DNA of 64,000 nucleotides from JAZKFT01 sp963845495. GTDB lineage: Bacteria; Bacteroidota; Bacteroidia; Chitinophagales; Chitinophagaceae. Shown here piece by piece: positions 19,110 through 28,358 of this stretch. The notes beneath the pieces were generated by a model. The model saw nothing but the letters and a program-made list of their open reading frames with translations. It was not told where the DNA came from and searched no databases. A program made the translations under genes and the position numbers. The stretch covers positions 1-64,000 of the forward strand of contig CAWJTH010000135.1 in the NCBI GenBank assembly GCA_963845495.1, read 5' to 3'. Within the stretch, counting starts at the first letter, position 1; every line of letters begins with the position of its first letter.

Positions 19110-19583
19110 TTATTGGATTGATTGATAAGCTGACAATAATTGGGGATACGTAAAAGATTGTTCCATAAATTTTCTTTTGTTGCCCTTAATAAACAAGGTG
19201 GCAGGTATGCTTCCCGACCAGCTTGAATCGATCCGGTTGATATATTCCTGTTGGTCTTTTTCGTTTAGCAAAAATACTTCGTTTTTTAAACCATGTTTTT
19301 TAATAAAAGGAATAAGGGCCGTATTCAGCTTCGATTGGTAATCAACACTCATCAAAATTATTTTCACCTTGTTAGATGGATAAGCCGCATGCAGCTTTTC
19401 AAAATTGGGCAATTCCGCTACACACGGCCCACACCAAGTTGCCCAAAAGTTGATGATGAAGGTGGTATCCTTACCGTTACTAATCCTTTTATTTAGTTGG
19501 TTGATATCAAGCAAATAATTTTTTTGGCCAAATGCGTGTTGGCTTAGTAAGATAAGGAGTAAGCAAATGAAAGCGATTTTCAT
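19110..19583 (-). CDS. TlpA-like thioredoxin-family protein
   Basis: The 157-aa precursor has an N-terminal signal (KIAFICLLLILLSQHAFG) and a thioredoxin domain. The active site is WCGPC in INFWATWCGPCVAELPNFEK, and the cis-Pro is in GSIPATLFIKG. Export plus the ATWCGPC context point to a TlpA/ResA-like reductase of envelope disulfides, such as apocytochrome c. It is the first gene of a two-gene set with the redoxin 4 bp downstream. The partner membrane reductant (CcdA/DsbD) is not in the window. Confidence 0.92.
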   Translation of the reverse strand: MKIAFICLLLILLSQHAFGQKNYLLDINQLNKRISNGKDTTFIINFWATWCGPCVAELPNFEKLHAAYPSNKVKIILMSVDYQSKLNTALIPFIKKHGLKNEVFLLNEKDQQEYINRIDSSWSGSIPATLFIKGNKRKFMEQSFTYPQLLSAYQSIQ

Positions 19584-20246
19584 GGATGGTATTGATGCTG
19601 TGCTAAGATAAAATATGTTTGGTTTTTATTGTGTTAAAGGTGTTTTGTTGGAATGGGGTGTTGCATCTGGTTGTTAAAAAAGGATGGAGGTGGCTAAAAG
19701 AGCTGCTTAAAAATGTAAGCAGCAGGAATTATAAAATACAAAACGTGTTTTGCTTTGCGCTTTTTGTTTCTTCGCGGTGAAAATTCGACCGCAAAGAAGC
19801 AAAGAGCGCAAAGTTTTTAAAAACGGTTAAGCGCAAAATTCTGTTCTGCTTTCGTCCCAGCAATCATGCAGCTCTGTAACATTAAAAATATAAGTATTGT
19901 TAATTAAGTAATTGCGAAGCACAAGTGGAGAGACCCGCCTAGAATGAAGTCGCTAATACATGCAATTTGGAGATGCGGCACACAATCGTGGTTTCACAAT
20001 AAGAAACGAATGGATTAAAGTTCGTGTTTGTTAATCCCCCGATAGGTGCAGGATTTTGTCCCAGCAAAGTTTTTACATCACAAACATTAAATCGTCACGG
20101 GCTAATGAAACCTTGATGTGCAACGCATCTCCGAAAATCAGAGAGCCAGTTTCTGGCACCTCCGCAATTAAAAAAATATCGCGGCTAAAAACTTACGGTC
20201 AAGGTTCGAGGCATAACCTAAACAATAGTTGTTGTTTAGGTTACAA
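19584..20246. other. Gene-free region with inverted repeats
   Basis: No convincing gene. It holds the long inverted repeat at 19751-19813 (gctttgcgctttttgtttc / accgcaaagaagcaaagagc). tttggagatgcg (19968) faces cgcatctccgaaa (20122). tgtcccagcaa (20057) repeats the cgtcccagcaa at 19853. A 12-bp palindrome TAACCTAAACAA/TTGTTTAGGTTA at 20214-20243 lies just after the stop of the next gene and may be its 3' hairpin. Confidence 0.6.
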
Positions 20247-21623
20247 TCAAGTTTTACTTAATTGTACTATTTCCACTACTAAATCTTTTATAGTATTATA
20301 ATCGGCTTTACGCAGGTATTGTATCGTCCCAAAAAAAGTTGGTAAGTCTATTTTCTCTGGATAAAGTTTAATGGGGAATAATTTCATGTTGCCGTTATCC
20401 AATTGTGCCACCATTTGCTGTGCTTCGTGCATGCAATTACCACTTTCTATATAATTATTGGATAATAAATTAATGCCGATAGCACTTTTTGCTAGCTTGT
20501 CAAATATTTCTGCCAGCCAGGGCTGGCCCGGTACTATAGATGTACCATCCCGGTAATCAAAAACTGTTTGAAAATAATTTTTTAAAGTACTTATAATATC
20601 CTTGGCAATATCAAGGTCTTTTCCAGAATAACTAACAAACACTATTTCTTTTCTTAATGTAGCACTTAAAAAGTAATTGCTTGCCTCAGTAAAAGTATTT
20701 ATACGTTTAACGTTCGAGTTTATAATATCTAATTTTATAGATATTTCATTTATAAGCGTCTGCTCGTCGCTCCATTTAATTTTATCTTTATTATATCCAA
20801 CTTCTACACCATCATAAAGAAATTTAGTTAATTCATTTTCGTTTTCAGTAGATTCCTTTTCTATATATTCCGTTCTTATCATCGGTATAAATTTCCCGTG
20901 CAAATAAGCAGGAATTCCGGTTTTTGCCACAACATCTCCATGGTCTACAATTGCAAAATCAACCGTTTCAAGTAATCTAAATAATTTATTTCCCAGCGTA
21001 ACAGGAAGTTGGATAATTTCTACTTCTAAATAATTATGCTGATCGAGTAAACTTTTCAAATTCCTGCTAAAAGTGTCGATTTCGGTAGTGGTGTTTATTT
21101 GAGACAATGGCAAAACAATAGCAACTACATTCTTTTCAATATTTTTTTGGAGATCATCGTATTCTTTTTTCCTTATTACCGCATCACAAAAATTAGTAAA
21201 CTCATGTGCATGCCTTTTTGAACTAGGAAAGCCACCAGAGCCAGTTACCTCGTTCAAGTCAAATTGAAATGAAAAGAAGTTTTCAGGTGGCGTAAGCAAA
21301 CTTCCATATCTTTTATCATAAAAAATAATTGCCGGTTTCTGTGAACGTATGGCTAAGTCCATTTCGAGGCGAAAATATCTAGATTGTTTTTTTAATTCTT
21401 CTTGTAAATTCCCTTCTTCTGTTACATTGGGAAATGGATAGATTCCGATAAAGGCATCTGAATCGCGGATCATCCTTTCAAGGTGTGTAACGTTTGTACT
21501 AATAGTGCCTTCATCCACTTCAAATTGAACTTCTGCTATCTCTTTAAATACATTAAAAAAATATAGGTTTACATCCGCAGATTTATATCTATGGCTCAAG
21601 AATGATTTAAAGGTAGATTTCAT
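20247..21623 (-). CDS. Multi-domain TIR protein, candidate immune effector
   Basis: The protein has 458 aa. Residues 5-150 form a Rossmann-like domain opening FKSFLSHRYKSADVNLYFF, with VQFEVDEGT and RMIRDSDAFIGIYPFP, a module seen with TIR domains in predicted conflict proteins. Residues about 163-305 are a second alpha/beta segment (VVAIVLPLS, FAIVDHGDVVA). Residues about 325-440 are a TIR domain: IVFVSYSGKDLDIAKDI, DYRDG, and Glu400 in SGNCMHEAQQMV at the place of the catalytic Glu of NAD-cleaving TIRs. Bacterial TIRs often deplete NAD+ or make signalling nucleotides during phage defence. No transmembrane segment or signal. Its function here is inferred from domains only. Confidence 0.8.
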   Translation of the reverse strand: MKSTFKSFLSHRYKSADVNLYFFNVFKEIAEVQFEVDEGTISTNVTHLERMIRDSDAFIGIYPFPNVTEEGNLQEELKKQSRYFRLEMDLAIRSQKPAIIFYDKRYGSLLTPPENFFSFQFDLNEVTGSGGFPSSKRHAHEFTNFCDAVIRKKEYDDLQKNIEKNVVAIVLPLSQINTTTEIDTFSRNLKSLLDQHNYLEVEIIQLPVTLGNKLFRLLETVDFAIVDHGDVVAKTGIPAYLHGKFIPMIRTEYIEKESTENENELTKFLYDGVEVGYNKDKIKWSDEQTLINEISIKLDIINSNVKRINTFTEASNYFLSATLRKEIVFVSYSGKDLDIAKDIISTLKNYFQTVFDYRDGTSIVPGQPWLAEIFDKLAKSAIGINLLSNNYIESGNCMHEAQQMVAQLDNGNMKLFPIKLYPEKIDLPTFFGTIQYLRKADYNTIKDLVVEIVQLSKT

Positions 21624-21794
21624 TGATAGATATTAAGTTGTATCAAAACAATTATTGATAACTATGAATGGGATTGATGCTGATTCAAAAATATGCATTA
21701 TAAAATAGGTGTTTTAATATTCTTATGGAATTAGGCATAGCGATTTAAAGGATACTGTTTCACAAATCGCAGCTTTCTGAGCCAACAAAATAAT

Positions 21795-22117
21795 AATATA
21801 ACGTGAGTTTTGGAGTATTTGCTGATAATCAGATACTTGTCGTTTAAAATTTGTTCGCAGCACGAGACGTTCCTATGGAACGAGCGTTTATTATGACGAC
21901 CACCGACCTAAGCCATTACCAACGAAATGTTCCTACGGAACAAAAGCAGTGTTCCTTTGTTCCGTAGGAACATTTCGTTGGTAGTAAAAATATATTTAGA
22001 TGCTTTGCCCTCGTTCCGTAGGAACGTTTTGTGCCATTAAACCCAAGATATGATCAAGTTGTTAACGGCAAAAATATTTAAGTATACAACCGCAAGAGCC
22101 CAAACTCACGTTAATAT
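21795..22117. mobile_element. MITE-like nested palindromic element
   Basis: Outer inverted ends (aatataacgtgagttttgg at 21795; ccaaactcacgttaatat at 22100) enclose a second pair (acgttcctatggaacgag at 21867; ctcgttccgtaggaacgt at 22009). These enclose a near-perfect 67-bp hairpin at 21917-21983 (taccaacgaaatgttcc / ggaacatttcgttggta). The 13-mer palindrome GTTCCTACGGAAC or variants occurs four times. No coding capacity. Confidence 0.65.
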
Positions 22118-22120
22118 AAG

Positions 22121-22660
22121 CCAGCGTAAGGATTGATGATATACAAAAATTTCATCAAAGCGTTACGCTGGAAGTGCAAGTTTCTGTCTAGCGTATTTCG
22201 CCAACATTTAAGCTTCTTCTTCACGTCTCGAATATCAAATCATCAAACATGTTTTTGCTTTGCGCTCTTTGTTTCTTTGCGGTCGAATTTTTACCGCAAA
22301 GAAACAAAGAGCGCAAAGTTGTTAAAAACGGTTAAATGCAGAGAAAAGTGGAGAAATTTTGGCTGGTAATTTCAAACGATTGCCTTTTTTGCAAATTATT
22401 GCTTTTCTCTGCCTTCATGCACGCTGTGTGATAAATTTCTTCTCGTTTAAAAAGTCTCAAAGATTTATAGTAGGCGCTAAGGTGCAGAGGAAATACAAAG
22501 ATTTAACCTTGGAACCTCCTTTTCTCTGCGCCCTCCGATCCTCTGCGTGATATATTTCTTCTCGTTTAAAAAGTCTGAAAATTTATAGTGTGTGCTAAGG
22601 ATGCAGCGGAAACACGAAGATTTACCTTGGAACCTCCTTTTCCCTGCGCCTCTGCGAGAA
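22121..22660. repeat. Inverted repeats and a 119-bp tandem duplication
   Basis: ccagcgtaa/ttacgctgg (22121-22171) and the gctttgcgctctttgtttctt palindrome (22258-22318) are followed by a direct duplication with step 119 (ttcttctcgtttaaaaagtct at 22437 and 22556), covering about 22420-22660. Short open frames here follow the repeats and I do not regard them as genes. Confidence 0.75.
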
Positions 22661-22695
22661 CATTCCTTCGTGGCCATTTGGCAAAACGTGAATCT

Positions 22696-24009
22696 TTAAA
22701 TGCCAAATTCCTTTTTTATTGCCACAAGTTTATCTTTAACCATGGCCGCACCTTTTTCGTCCTTCAGTTCTGTTAGGTAACCGGCCAAGTCGTTAGCAAA
22801 ACGTTCATAGTTTTCGGTAGCTATTTTTGAATCGGGCAATAAAGCGGCTAAAATATCAAGACTGGCAAAATAACATTGTACCGCTTCATTCGGGTATTTT
22901 AAAAGCTTCCGTTCAACATGGGCAAGAAGAATATAGGCCAAAGCCCTTCCCAACGGGTCGCGAGACCAAAAACTAAAAGCAAGTGATCGGATGAGCGCAT
23001 GTTCGGCTTCTTCTCCGTTACCATCCTTATAATACTTCGAGCCAAGGCCAAAATCTATTTGCGCCTGCTCTTTGGCAATCAACAAATCAGACATGGGCGG
23101 CATCGGACGAAAGGGCAACTTTATCAATTCCTGTTTAGGCAGCACCACAGCCGCATCAAGCAGTTCTTTAATTTTTGTAATCACCATCTGCCAGTCTTTC
23201 GTTTCATTGGGCAATACCATGTGGTTCAGAAAATCTGCCGGCGGTGGATTATTTTGCAATACCAACTGGGGGTCTGCGGCTAATTCATAGTCACCCGTGG
23301 CTTTCTCAACTGTTGTTTTATCGCCATATAATTGCCTAACGGTAATGTCAAGCGAATTTTTTGTAGGGTCATCACCAGTAATAATAATAAGGGTTTTGTT
23401 TTGTGCGTTGTGCTTACGTAAAAGCTCAAATTCGCTGGCCACGCCGGGCGTAAGCAACATAAAAACCATCACCACAACCGTGGCTTGCTCAATTAGCATG
23501 CTGGCTGTGGCTTCCCATTCTTCATCTGAAATAATAATCCTGTTTTCTATACCGCCAACATCGGCTGATGGGTTAAATATTTTCACGAATGGCACGGGCG
23601 CCATAGCATCAGCAATAAATTTTTGCACGGCGGTTTCTTTAGTGCTGGCTAATGTCATCACTTGTGGAATGTCGTAAGGATCTTCTCGGCCTTTTTCCAA
23701 GCGGGCACCCAAAATAAAATTCCGTAGGTAAAGGCCAAACGGATTTCCGGTGGATACAGCTTGTTGTATTAGTTGTTGTACCCGTCCATTACCCATGTCG
23801 GTATGTTCTTTTTCCAATAATTCTAAGGTTACAAAACGTTCAGCTAAATAGGCTTTGGATACATTTTCTCTTTTGGGATGGCCGGGTATGGTGCTCATCA
23901 CTAATTCCAGTATCGTTCCATCAATAATTGGCGGAAAAAAATGAGTGAAAGGAGCTATCCGGCGAATCAATTCTTCGTAACCGCTTACATTTTCTATGAG
24001 AGAATCCAT
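22696..24009 (-). CDS. Alpha/beta-domain plus TPR-like protein, partner candidate of the TIR gene
   Basis: This 437-aa protein is of unknown function. Residues about 92-210 look like a Rossmann/TIR-like fold: YLRNFILGAR, then PVPFVKIFNPS, a DEEWEA motif, a hydrophobic VVVMVFMLLTPGVASEFELL with Glu193, and TLIIITGDD. Residues about 310-435 are helical and TPR-like (FGLGSKYYKDGNGEEAEHALIRSL ... AVQCYFASLDILAALLP). The hydrophobic core strand is not a clear membrane helix. It shares strand with the TIR gene 1.07 kb downstream. This layout suggests a regulated sensor or effector, but I cannot name a family with confidence. Confidence 0.65.
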   Translation of the reverse strand: MDSLIENVSGYEELIRRIAPFTHFFPPIIDGTILELVMSTIPGHPKRENVSKAYLAERFVTLELLEKEHTDMGNGRVQQLIQQAVSTGNPFGLYLRNFILGARLEKGREDPYDIPQVMTLASTKETAVQKFIADAMAPVPFVKIFNPSADVGGIENRIIISDEEWEATASMLIEQATVVVMVFMLLTPGVASEFELLRKHNAQNKTLIIITGDDPTKNSLDITVRQLYGDKTTVEKATGDYELAADPQLVLQNNPPPADFLNHMVLPNETKDWQMVITKIKELLDAAVVLPKQELIKLPFRPMPPMSDLLIAKEQAQIDFGLGSKYYKDGNGEEAEHALIRSLAFSFWSRDPLGRALAYILLAHVERKLLKYPNEAVQCYFASLDILAALLPDSKIATENYERFANDLAGYLTELKDEKGAAMVKDKLVAIKKEFGI

Positions 24010-24132
24010 AGCATACCTATTTTAAAGGTTGGCTAAATGTAAGTATAATCAAGTAGGAAATATGATAGGAATGGTAAGCGTTCAGACTAACATTACAATT
24101 TGTAAGAAAAATATTATACCCTAATTGGTTGT

Positions 24133-24285
24133 GTTTCAGTTTTTGAAGTTTAAGCATTAAAGGTTTCGGTGTTTCTGTGCCTCAGTGGCAAACCAACATT
24201 TGCCACTGAGGCACAGAAACACTGTATTGAGATATTGCTTAATCTTTTTGCTTTACGGTCAAGGCTTTAAATTTCAAACTGAGAC
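24133..24285. mobile_element. MITE-like 150-bp element, copy 1
   Basis: The ends are inverted (gtttcagtttttgaag at 24133; reverse complement of aaatttcaaactgagac at 24285). The core is a palindrome gtttctgtgcctcagtggc / gccactgaggcacagaaac at 24168-24234. It closely matches 37759-37901; the core alone recurs at 57031-57087. Confidence 0.8.
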
Positions 24286-24426
24286 ATTACCGAATAATTG
24301 ATTATCCATTCCAATAATTCATCAGTTATAAATTATTCTTACTACATTATTTACGTTCGGGTAAGGTAATCATATCATCATTTCACATTTATTTGCAAAG
24401 TTCTGTTCATCAATAATATTCTTTTT

Positions 24427-24849
24427 ATGCAAAAGGTTTTGGATGTAAGCGAAGAAATGGCAAAACATATTGAAGCCAAGCGAAATTGGGTGAGAAATCA
24501 TTATGAACCGGAATCAACCAGCAAGTATGATACTGTTTCTGGTAAATTAAGATTGTTGGATGCTATCTTACAATCAGACTGGATCGATAAAAATGAGACA
24601 GTGAAATTACAAAGCCTAGGCATAACATTAGGCGATATCATTATACAAGATAATTATGGATTTGTTTGGGTAGAGGTGGAGGATGAATATGGGAATGATC
24701 CTGCGTTGCAACTAGCGGATACTACTTTAATATTATATCCCATGACAATGATCTCGAAGCGGATCGAAGCTGGAGAAACAGTAAATATTTATGATTTTTA
24801 TGAAGGTCTTATTACACATATCAACGAAATAAAAAAAGAGGTTGACTAG
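24427..24849 (+). CDS. DUF3806-like protein
   Basis: The 140-aa protein has a central LQSLGITLGDIII, then FVWVEVEDEYGNDPALQ, then LYPMTMISKRIEAGETVNIYDFYEGL. This fits the DUF3806 pattern, in which a small domain has a conserved W.. (D/E)..G and P..(I/V).KR..... It carries no signal peptide and no catalytic motif I recognise. It is followed 31 bp later by the GH27 gene on the same strand, but the two have no evident functional link. The role is unknown. Confidence 0.75.
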   Translation: MQKVLDVSEEMAKHIEAKRNWVRNHYEPESTSKYDTVSGKLRLLDAILQSDWIDKNETVKLQSLGITLGDIIIQDNYGFVWVEVEDEYGNDPALQLADTTLILYPMTMISKRIEAGETVNIYDFYEGLITHINEIKKEVD

Positions 24850-24880
24850 TGGTTTATCCTAATTGGTGCTACTATTGCTT

Positions 24881-26104
24881 ATGAAAAAAATTATATTACA
24901 ACTTACATTTTTAATTTCCTTTTCCAATATCAATGCGCAACTAACCACCAAGCCAACTTCTATAAAAAATACCCCTTTAATGGGCTGGGCCAGTTGGAAT
25001 AATTACAGGATTAATATTAATGAAGGGTTGATAAAAAAGCAAGCTGATGCACTTGTTACAACCGGATTAAAAGATGTAGGCTATCAATTTATTAATATCG
25101 ACGATGGTTATTTTGGAGGAAGGGATGCGGATGGAAACATACAATCGCACCCGGTTCGCTTTCCAAGCGGCATGAAAAACCTGGCCAATTATATACATGG
25201 CAAAGGGTTGAAAGCTGGCATTTATTCTGATGCAGGTATAAACACCTGTGGATCTATGTACGATAAAGATACCATTGGCAGCGGCATGGGTTTGTTCGGT
25301 CACGACCAAAAAGATATAACCCAATTGTTACAAAATTGGGGCTACGATTTTATTAAGGTAGACTGGTGCGGCGGCGAAAAAATGGGGCTGGACGAAGAAT
25401 TGCGCTATACACAAATTGGCAACGCCATCCACGCAATTCGACCCGATGCATTATATAATGTGTGCAGATGGAAATTTCCCGGCAAATGGGTTTGTACTGT
25501 TGCCAACTCTTGGCGTATTTCGGGCGACATATCTAACAAGTTTGAAAGTATATTGAAAATCATCGATTTAAATGCCGATCTGTGGAAATATGCTAGTCCG
25601 GGCCACGTAAACGATATGGATATGTTGCAAGTAGGCCGGGGAATGAGTTTTGAAGAAGACAAAGCGCATTTTTCGATGTGGTGTATGATGGCTTCGCCAT
25701 TGTTGTTGGGCAACGATTTAACTACCATGACGAGTGAAACAAAATCAATAGTTGCCAACAAAGAAATGATTGCTGTTGACCAAGATCCATTGGTGTACCA
25801 AGCTAGAAGAATAAAAGATGACGGCGATTTGGAAGTGTGGGCCAAGCCATTACAGTCAACCATCAGCGGAAAAATTGCGGTGGCTTTGCTAAACCGATCC
25901 AATACAAAACAAACAATTGAATTTAACATAGATGCGCTGGGCTTGTATGCGCAAAAAGGTTTTACCGTGCATAATGTTTGGGCAAATACAAACATGCCAA
26001 AAAGTTTTTCAGCAATACAAACCATGGAAGTTCCTGCTCATGGGGTAGTGGTGCTAACAATTACGGGAACCGCTATGCCGTATAATATTTTTCAAAAACA
26101 ATAA
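24881..26104 (+). CDS. GH27 alpha-galactosidase
   Basis: This secreted retaining alpha-galactosidase removes terminal alpha-1,6-galactose from galactomannans or raffinose-type sugars. I start at the Met at 24881, which opens a standard signal peptide (KKIILQLTFLISFSNINA); the Met six codons earlier adds hydrophobic residues without conservation. The GH27 core begins NTPLMGWASWNNY. The nucleophile Asp is in FIKVDWCGG and the acid/base Asp in WRISGDI. A C-terminal beta domain follows, complete at about 407 aa. It is the only glycosidase outside the pectin locus; pectin side chains may carry galactose, so it could support that pathway. Confidence 0.95.
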   Translation: MKKIILQLTFLISFSNINAQLTTKPTSIKNTPLMGWASWNNYRININEGLIKKQADALVTTGLKDVGYQFINIDDGYFGGRDADGNIQSHPVRFPSGMKNLANYIHGKGLKAGIYSDAGINTCGSMYDKDTIGSGMGLFGHDQKDITQLLQNWGYDFIKVDWCGGEKMGLDEELRYTQIGNAIHAIRPDALYNVCRWKFPGKWVCTVANSWRISGDISNKFESILKIIDLNADLWKYASPGHVNDMDMLQVGRGMSFEEDKAHFSMWCMMASPLLLGNDLTTMTSETKSIVANKEMIAVDQDPLVYQARRIKDDGDLEVWAKPLQSTISGKIAVALLNRSNTKQTIEFNIDALGLYAQKGFTVHNVWANTNMPKSFSAIQTMEVPAHGVVVLTITGTAMPYNIFQKQ

Positions 26105-26203
26105 AAAAACAATATCGTATTGGCATGTTGTCTTTTATTGATTGTAATAAAATTAGTTTTCTCTCACATTCCTGCTATTAGTTTATTTATATTTCTAGTA
26201 ACA

Positions 26204-27115
26204 ATGGATATTTTTAATATTCAATCACATATCGAAGCAATTGCGCAAAATGCATCAATTTATAACATGAAGCATTTTGATGAACGATCTGAAGCTATTG
26301 ATTTTATTGAGTTTCATGTGATAGAAGGGATGGATACATGGCTACAAAAAACGGCGCAGCTAACTGAATTAAGGGCATTAAAACATCGTGCTGAAGAAGT
26401 GATGGCGTCATTAGCTGCGGTTGATCAGTGCTTATTCCAACAACTTCAATCGGTTATTAAAACCGGCGCCTGCACCGGAAAGGCGTTTAGCAACCTCATT
26501 CGCGAATACGTAAACTTTAATACCGATGCCGATTGTCTGCAAAAATTGGGTTACGACAACCTAGATCTGTTTGTGAATAACTTATTTACTTTTGAAACCA
26601 TACCAACGCAAACAAAAGATTTAGAGCCAGACATGGTTTATTATCAAAAAACGCCAGCCAGGATTGTTTTTGAATTGGTAGAAAAAATACATTTTCCAAG
26701 CAATGCGGTTTTTGTTGATTTAGGAGCCGGCTTGGGGCAAGTAGCTATTTTGGTAAACTTACTTGCCGGTATTACAACCATTGGCATTGAGTTTGAACCA
26801 AGTTTGTGTGCTTATGCAACACGTTGCGCCGTGGCGCTTCAATTATCCAATGTAACCTTTGTAAATGAAGATGTGCGAGAATCAGAACTTTCTACGGGAA
26901 CCGTATTTTTCATGTTTACGCCGTTTAAAGGCGAAATAATGCGAACCGTATTGAAGCGATTGCGAGAACAAGCCTTATCCAAGCAAATTACCATTATTAC
27001 TTACGGGCCTTGTACTGCCCAAGTAGCTACACAAAATTGGCTAACCATTTTATCGCCAGAAGAAAACAATGATTATTACCAACCGAGGATTTTTACGAGT
27101 AATTTAAAATTATGA
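26204..27115 (+). CDS. Class I SAM-dependent methyltransferase
   Basis: The protein is 303 aa from the Met at 26204 (MDIFNIQSH); the 28 residues upstream in frame are a hydrophobic run from AT-rich spacer. The N-terminal half is helical. Residues about 150-270 are the Rossmann core, with the SAM loop VFVDLGAGLGQVAI, an acidic GIEFEP at the end of strand 2, and FVNEDVRE after it. A TPFKGEIM segment follows. The arrangement resembles Dot1/Class I methyltransferases acting on macromolecules, but the substrate is unknown. It is 100 bp from the GH27 gene and may not be functionally linked. Confidence 0.85.
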   Translation: MDIFNIQSHIEAIAQNASIYNMKHFDERSEAIDFIEFHVIEGMDTWLQKTAQLTELRALKHRAEEVMASLAAVDQCLFQQLQSVIKTGACTGKAFSNLIREYVNFNTDADCLQKLGYDNLDLFVNNLFTFETIPTQTKDLEPDMVYYQKTPARIVFELVEKIHFPSNAVFVDLGAGLGQVAILVNLLAGITTIGIEFEPSLCAYATRCAVALQLSNVTFVNEDVRESELSTGTVFFMFTPFKGEIMRTVLKRLREQALSKQITIITYGPCTAQVATQNWLTILSPEENNDYYQPRIFTSNLKL

Positions 27116-27218
27116 TGTGGAAAAACAAGGGTTAAGACATGAAGACAATAAACAATCATCCCGCTTTCTTCTATGCCAAAGCAAGATGATTGTTTTATAA
27201 TTCCTAATGCGTCTAAAA

Positions 27219-28283
27219 CTATAAATCCGTTCCTTCTTTTATTTCATCATTTGCCTTGGCAACCACTTTATCGCCTTGCTGCAAGTTCCCGTACACTTCT
27301 ATTTTGTCAGCACTTTCACTTGCGGTTCTTACATCAATTTTTGTGGCTTTGCCATCTCTCGCAACCAGCACATATTTCCGTTCGGTAGAAGTAACCACCG
27401 CAGTTTTCGGCACAATAAAAGCGTTAGGATCGCCGGTGGAACTGAGTACCACATTGGCAAACATGCCGGCAGATAAAGCACCATCTTTGTTAGGAACGTC
27501 AATCTCAATTCTTTCGCTGCGGTATTGCGAACTAACGTTATCAGATTTCCGGTTGATGATCCCTTGCATTTTTTTGCCCGGAAAAGCATTTATATAAAAC
27601 GAAACAGAATCTTTGTCTTTTAACGAAGCTGAAATTTGGTCGGGGATATCCACCTGTAAACGCAAATGGTCTATTTCTTTCAGTTCCAACATGGGTGTGG
27701 ATTTATCCGCTGCACTTACCAATGCGCCCGGGTGTACATTTCTTGCTGTGATAACGCCACTGAAAGGTGCAGTTACCTGCAAATATCCCATCATGGTTTG
27801 CTGCATTTGCCAGTTTGCTTTTTCCGCGTTGCTTACCGCTTGGTCGGCTTCCATTTTGGCTTTTACGCTGCTTAAATCAAGCGGCGAAATAGCACCAGCG
27901 GTTTGCGATGCCTGCAATAAACGTTCGTAGCGTTCTTTATCAATCGAAAAATCTGCGTTGGCTTTCGCAAATTTTTCTTTGGCTTGTAACACAGCTTGGT
28001 TCATTTCCGGCGCTTCCAAAGTCATCAACAAACTGCCTTTCGATACTTTGGAGCCAATATCGACCAGCACATTTTTTACGTAGCCATTCACTTTTGGAAA
28101 GATGCTTACTTCTTGATAAGCAGCCAATTGGGCCGGCAATTTAATAGTGGAAGCCACGCCGCCTTTTTCCACGGTTACTAAATCGTACTTTACAACGGCC
28201 TTCGGCGGTTCTGGTTTTTTTTCTTCCGTTGAGCAAGAAGCAAAAAAAACAATAAACAATATGGAAACAATATAATATTTCAT
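27219..28283 (-). CDS. RND efflux periplasmic adaptor (membrane-fusion) lipoprotein
   Basis: This 354-aa adaptor bridges the RND pump and the outer-membrane channel. The signal ends in FASCS, so it is probably a lipoprotein anchored in the inner membrane. Biotinyl-lipoyl halves (VNGYVKNVLVDIGSKVSKGSLL and the later half VTAPFSGVITARNVHPGALV) flank a coiled-coil hairpin (about 85-150). The beta-barrel and membrane-proximal regions follow. It is the last gene of the tolC-like, RND, adaptor order on the minus strand, 66 bp after the pump. Substrate unknown. Confidence 0.93.
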   Translation of the reverse strand: MKYYIVSILFIVFFASCSTEEKKPEPPKAVVKYDLVTVEKGGVASTIKLPAQLAAYQEVSIFPKVNGYVKNVLVDIGSKVSKGSLLMTLEAPEMNQAVLQAKEKFAKANADFSIDKERYERLLQASQTAGAISPLDLSSVKAKMEADQAVSNAEKANWQMQQTMMGYLQVTAPFSGVITARNVHPGALVSAADKSTPMLELKEIDHLRLQVDIPDQISASLKDKDSVSFYINAFPGKKMQGIINRKSDNVSSQYRSERIEIDVPNKDGALSAGMFANVVLSSTGDPNAFIVPKTAVVTSTERKYVLVARDGKATKIDVRTASESADKIEVYGNLQQGDKVVAKANDEIKEGTDL

Positions 28284-28287
28284 AAAA

Positions 28288-28358
28288 ATTAAGAGTTTAG
28301 AATTAAGAATTTAGAGTTTGTAAATGAGCCTTAACTTATCACTTATAACTTATAGCTT
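28288..28358. repeat. 7-bp arrays between the pump and adaptor genes
   Basis: TTTAGAA/TTAAGAG heptamers (28288-28325) and ACTTATA heptamers (28331-28358). The second set includes the stop codon of the RND gene (28350-28352). Confidence 0.8.

Noticed and set aside
20195..20215. tRNA T-arm-like ggttcgaggc
   Set aside because: No matching acceptor, D or anticodon stems around it.
22133..22550. Short frames in the TIR spacer
   Set aside because: They run through inverted and tandem repeats and end with them.
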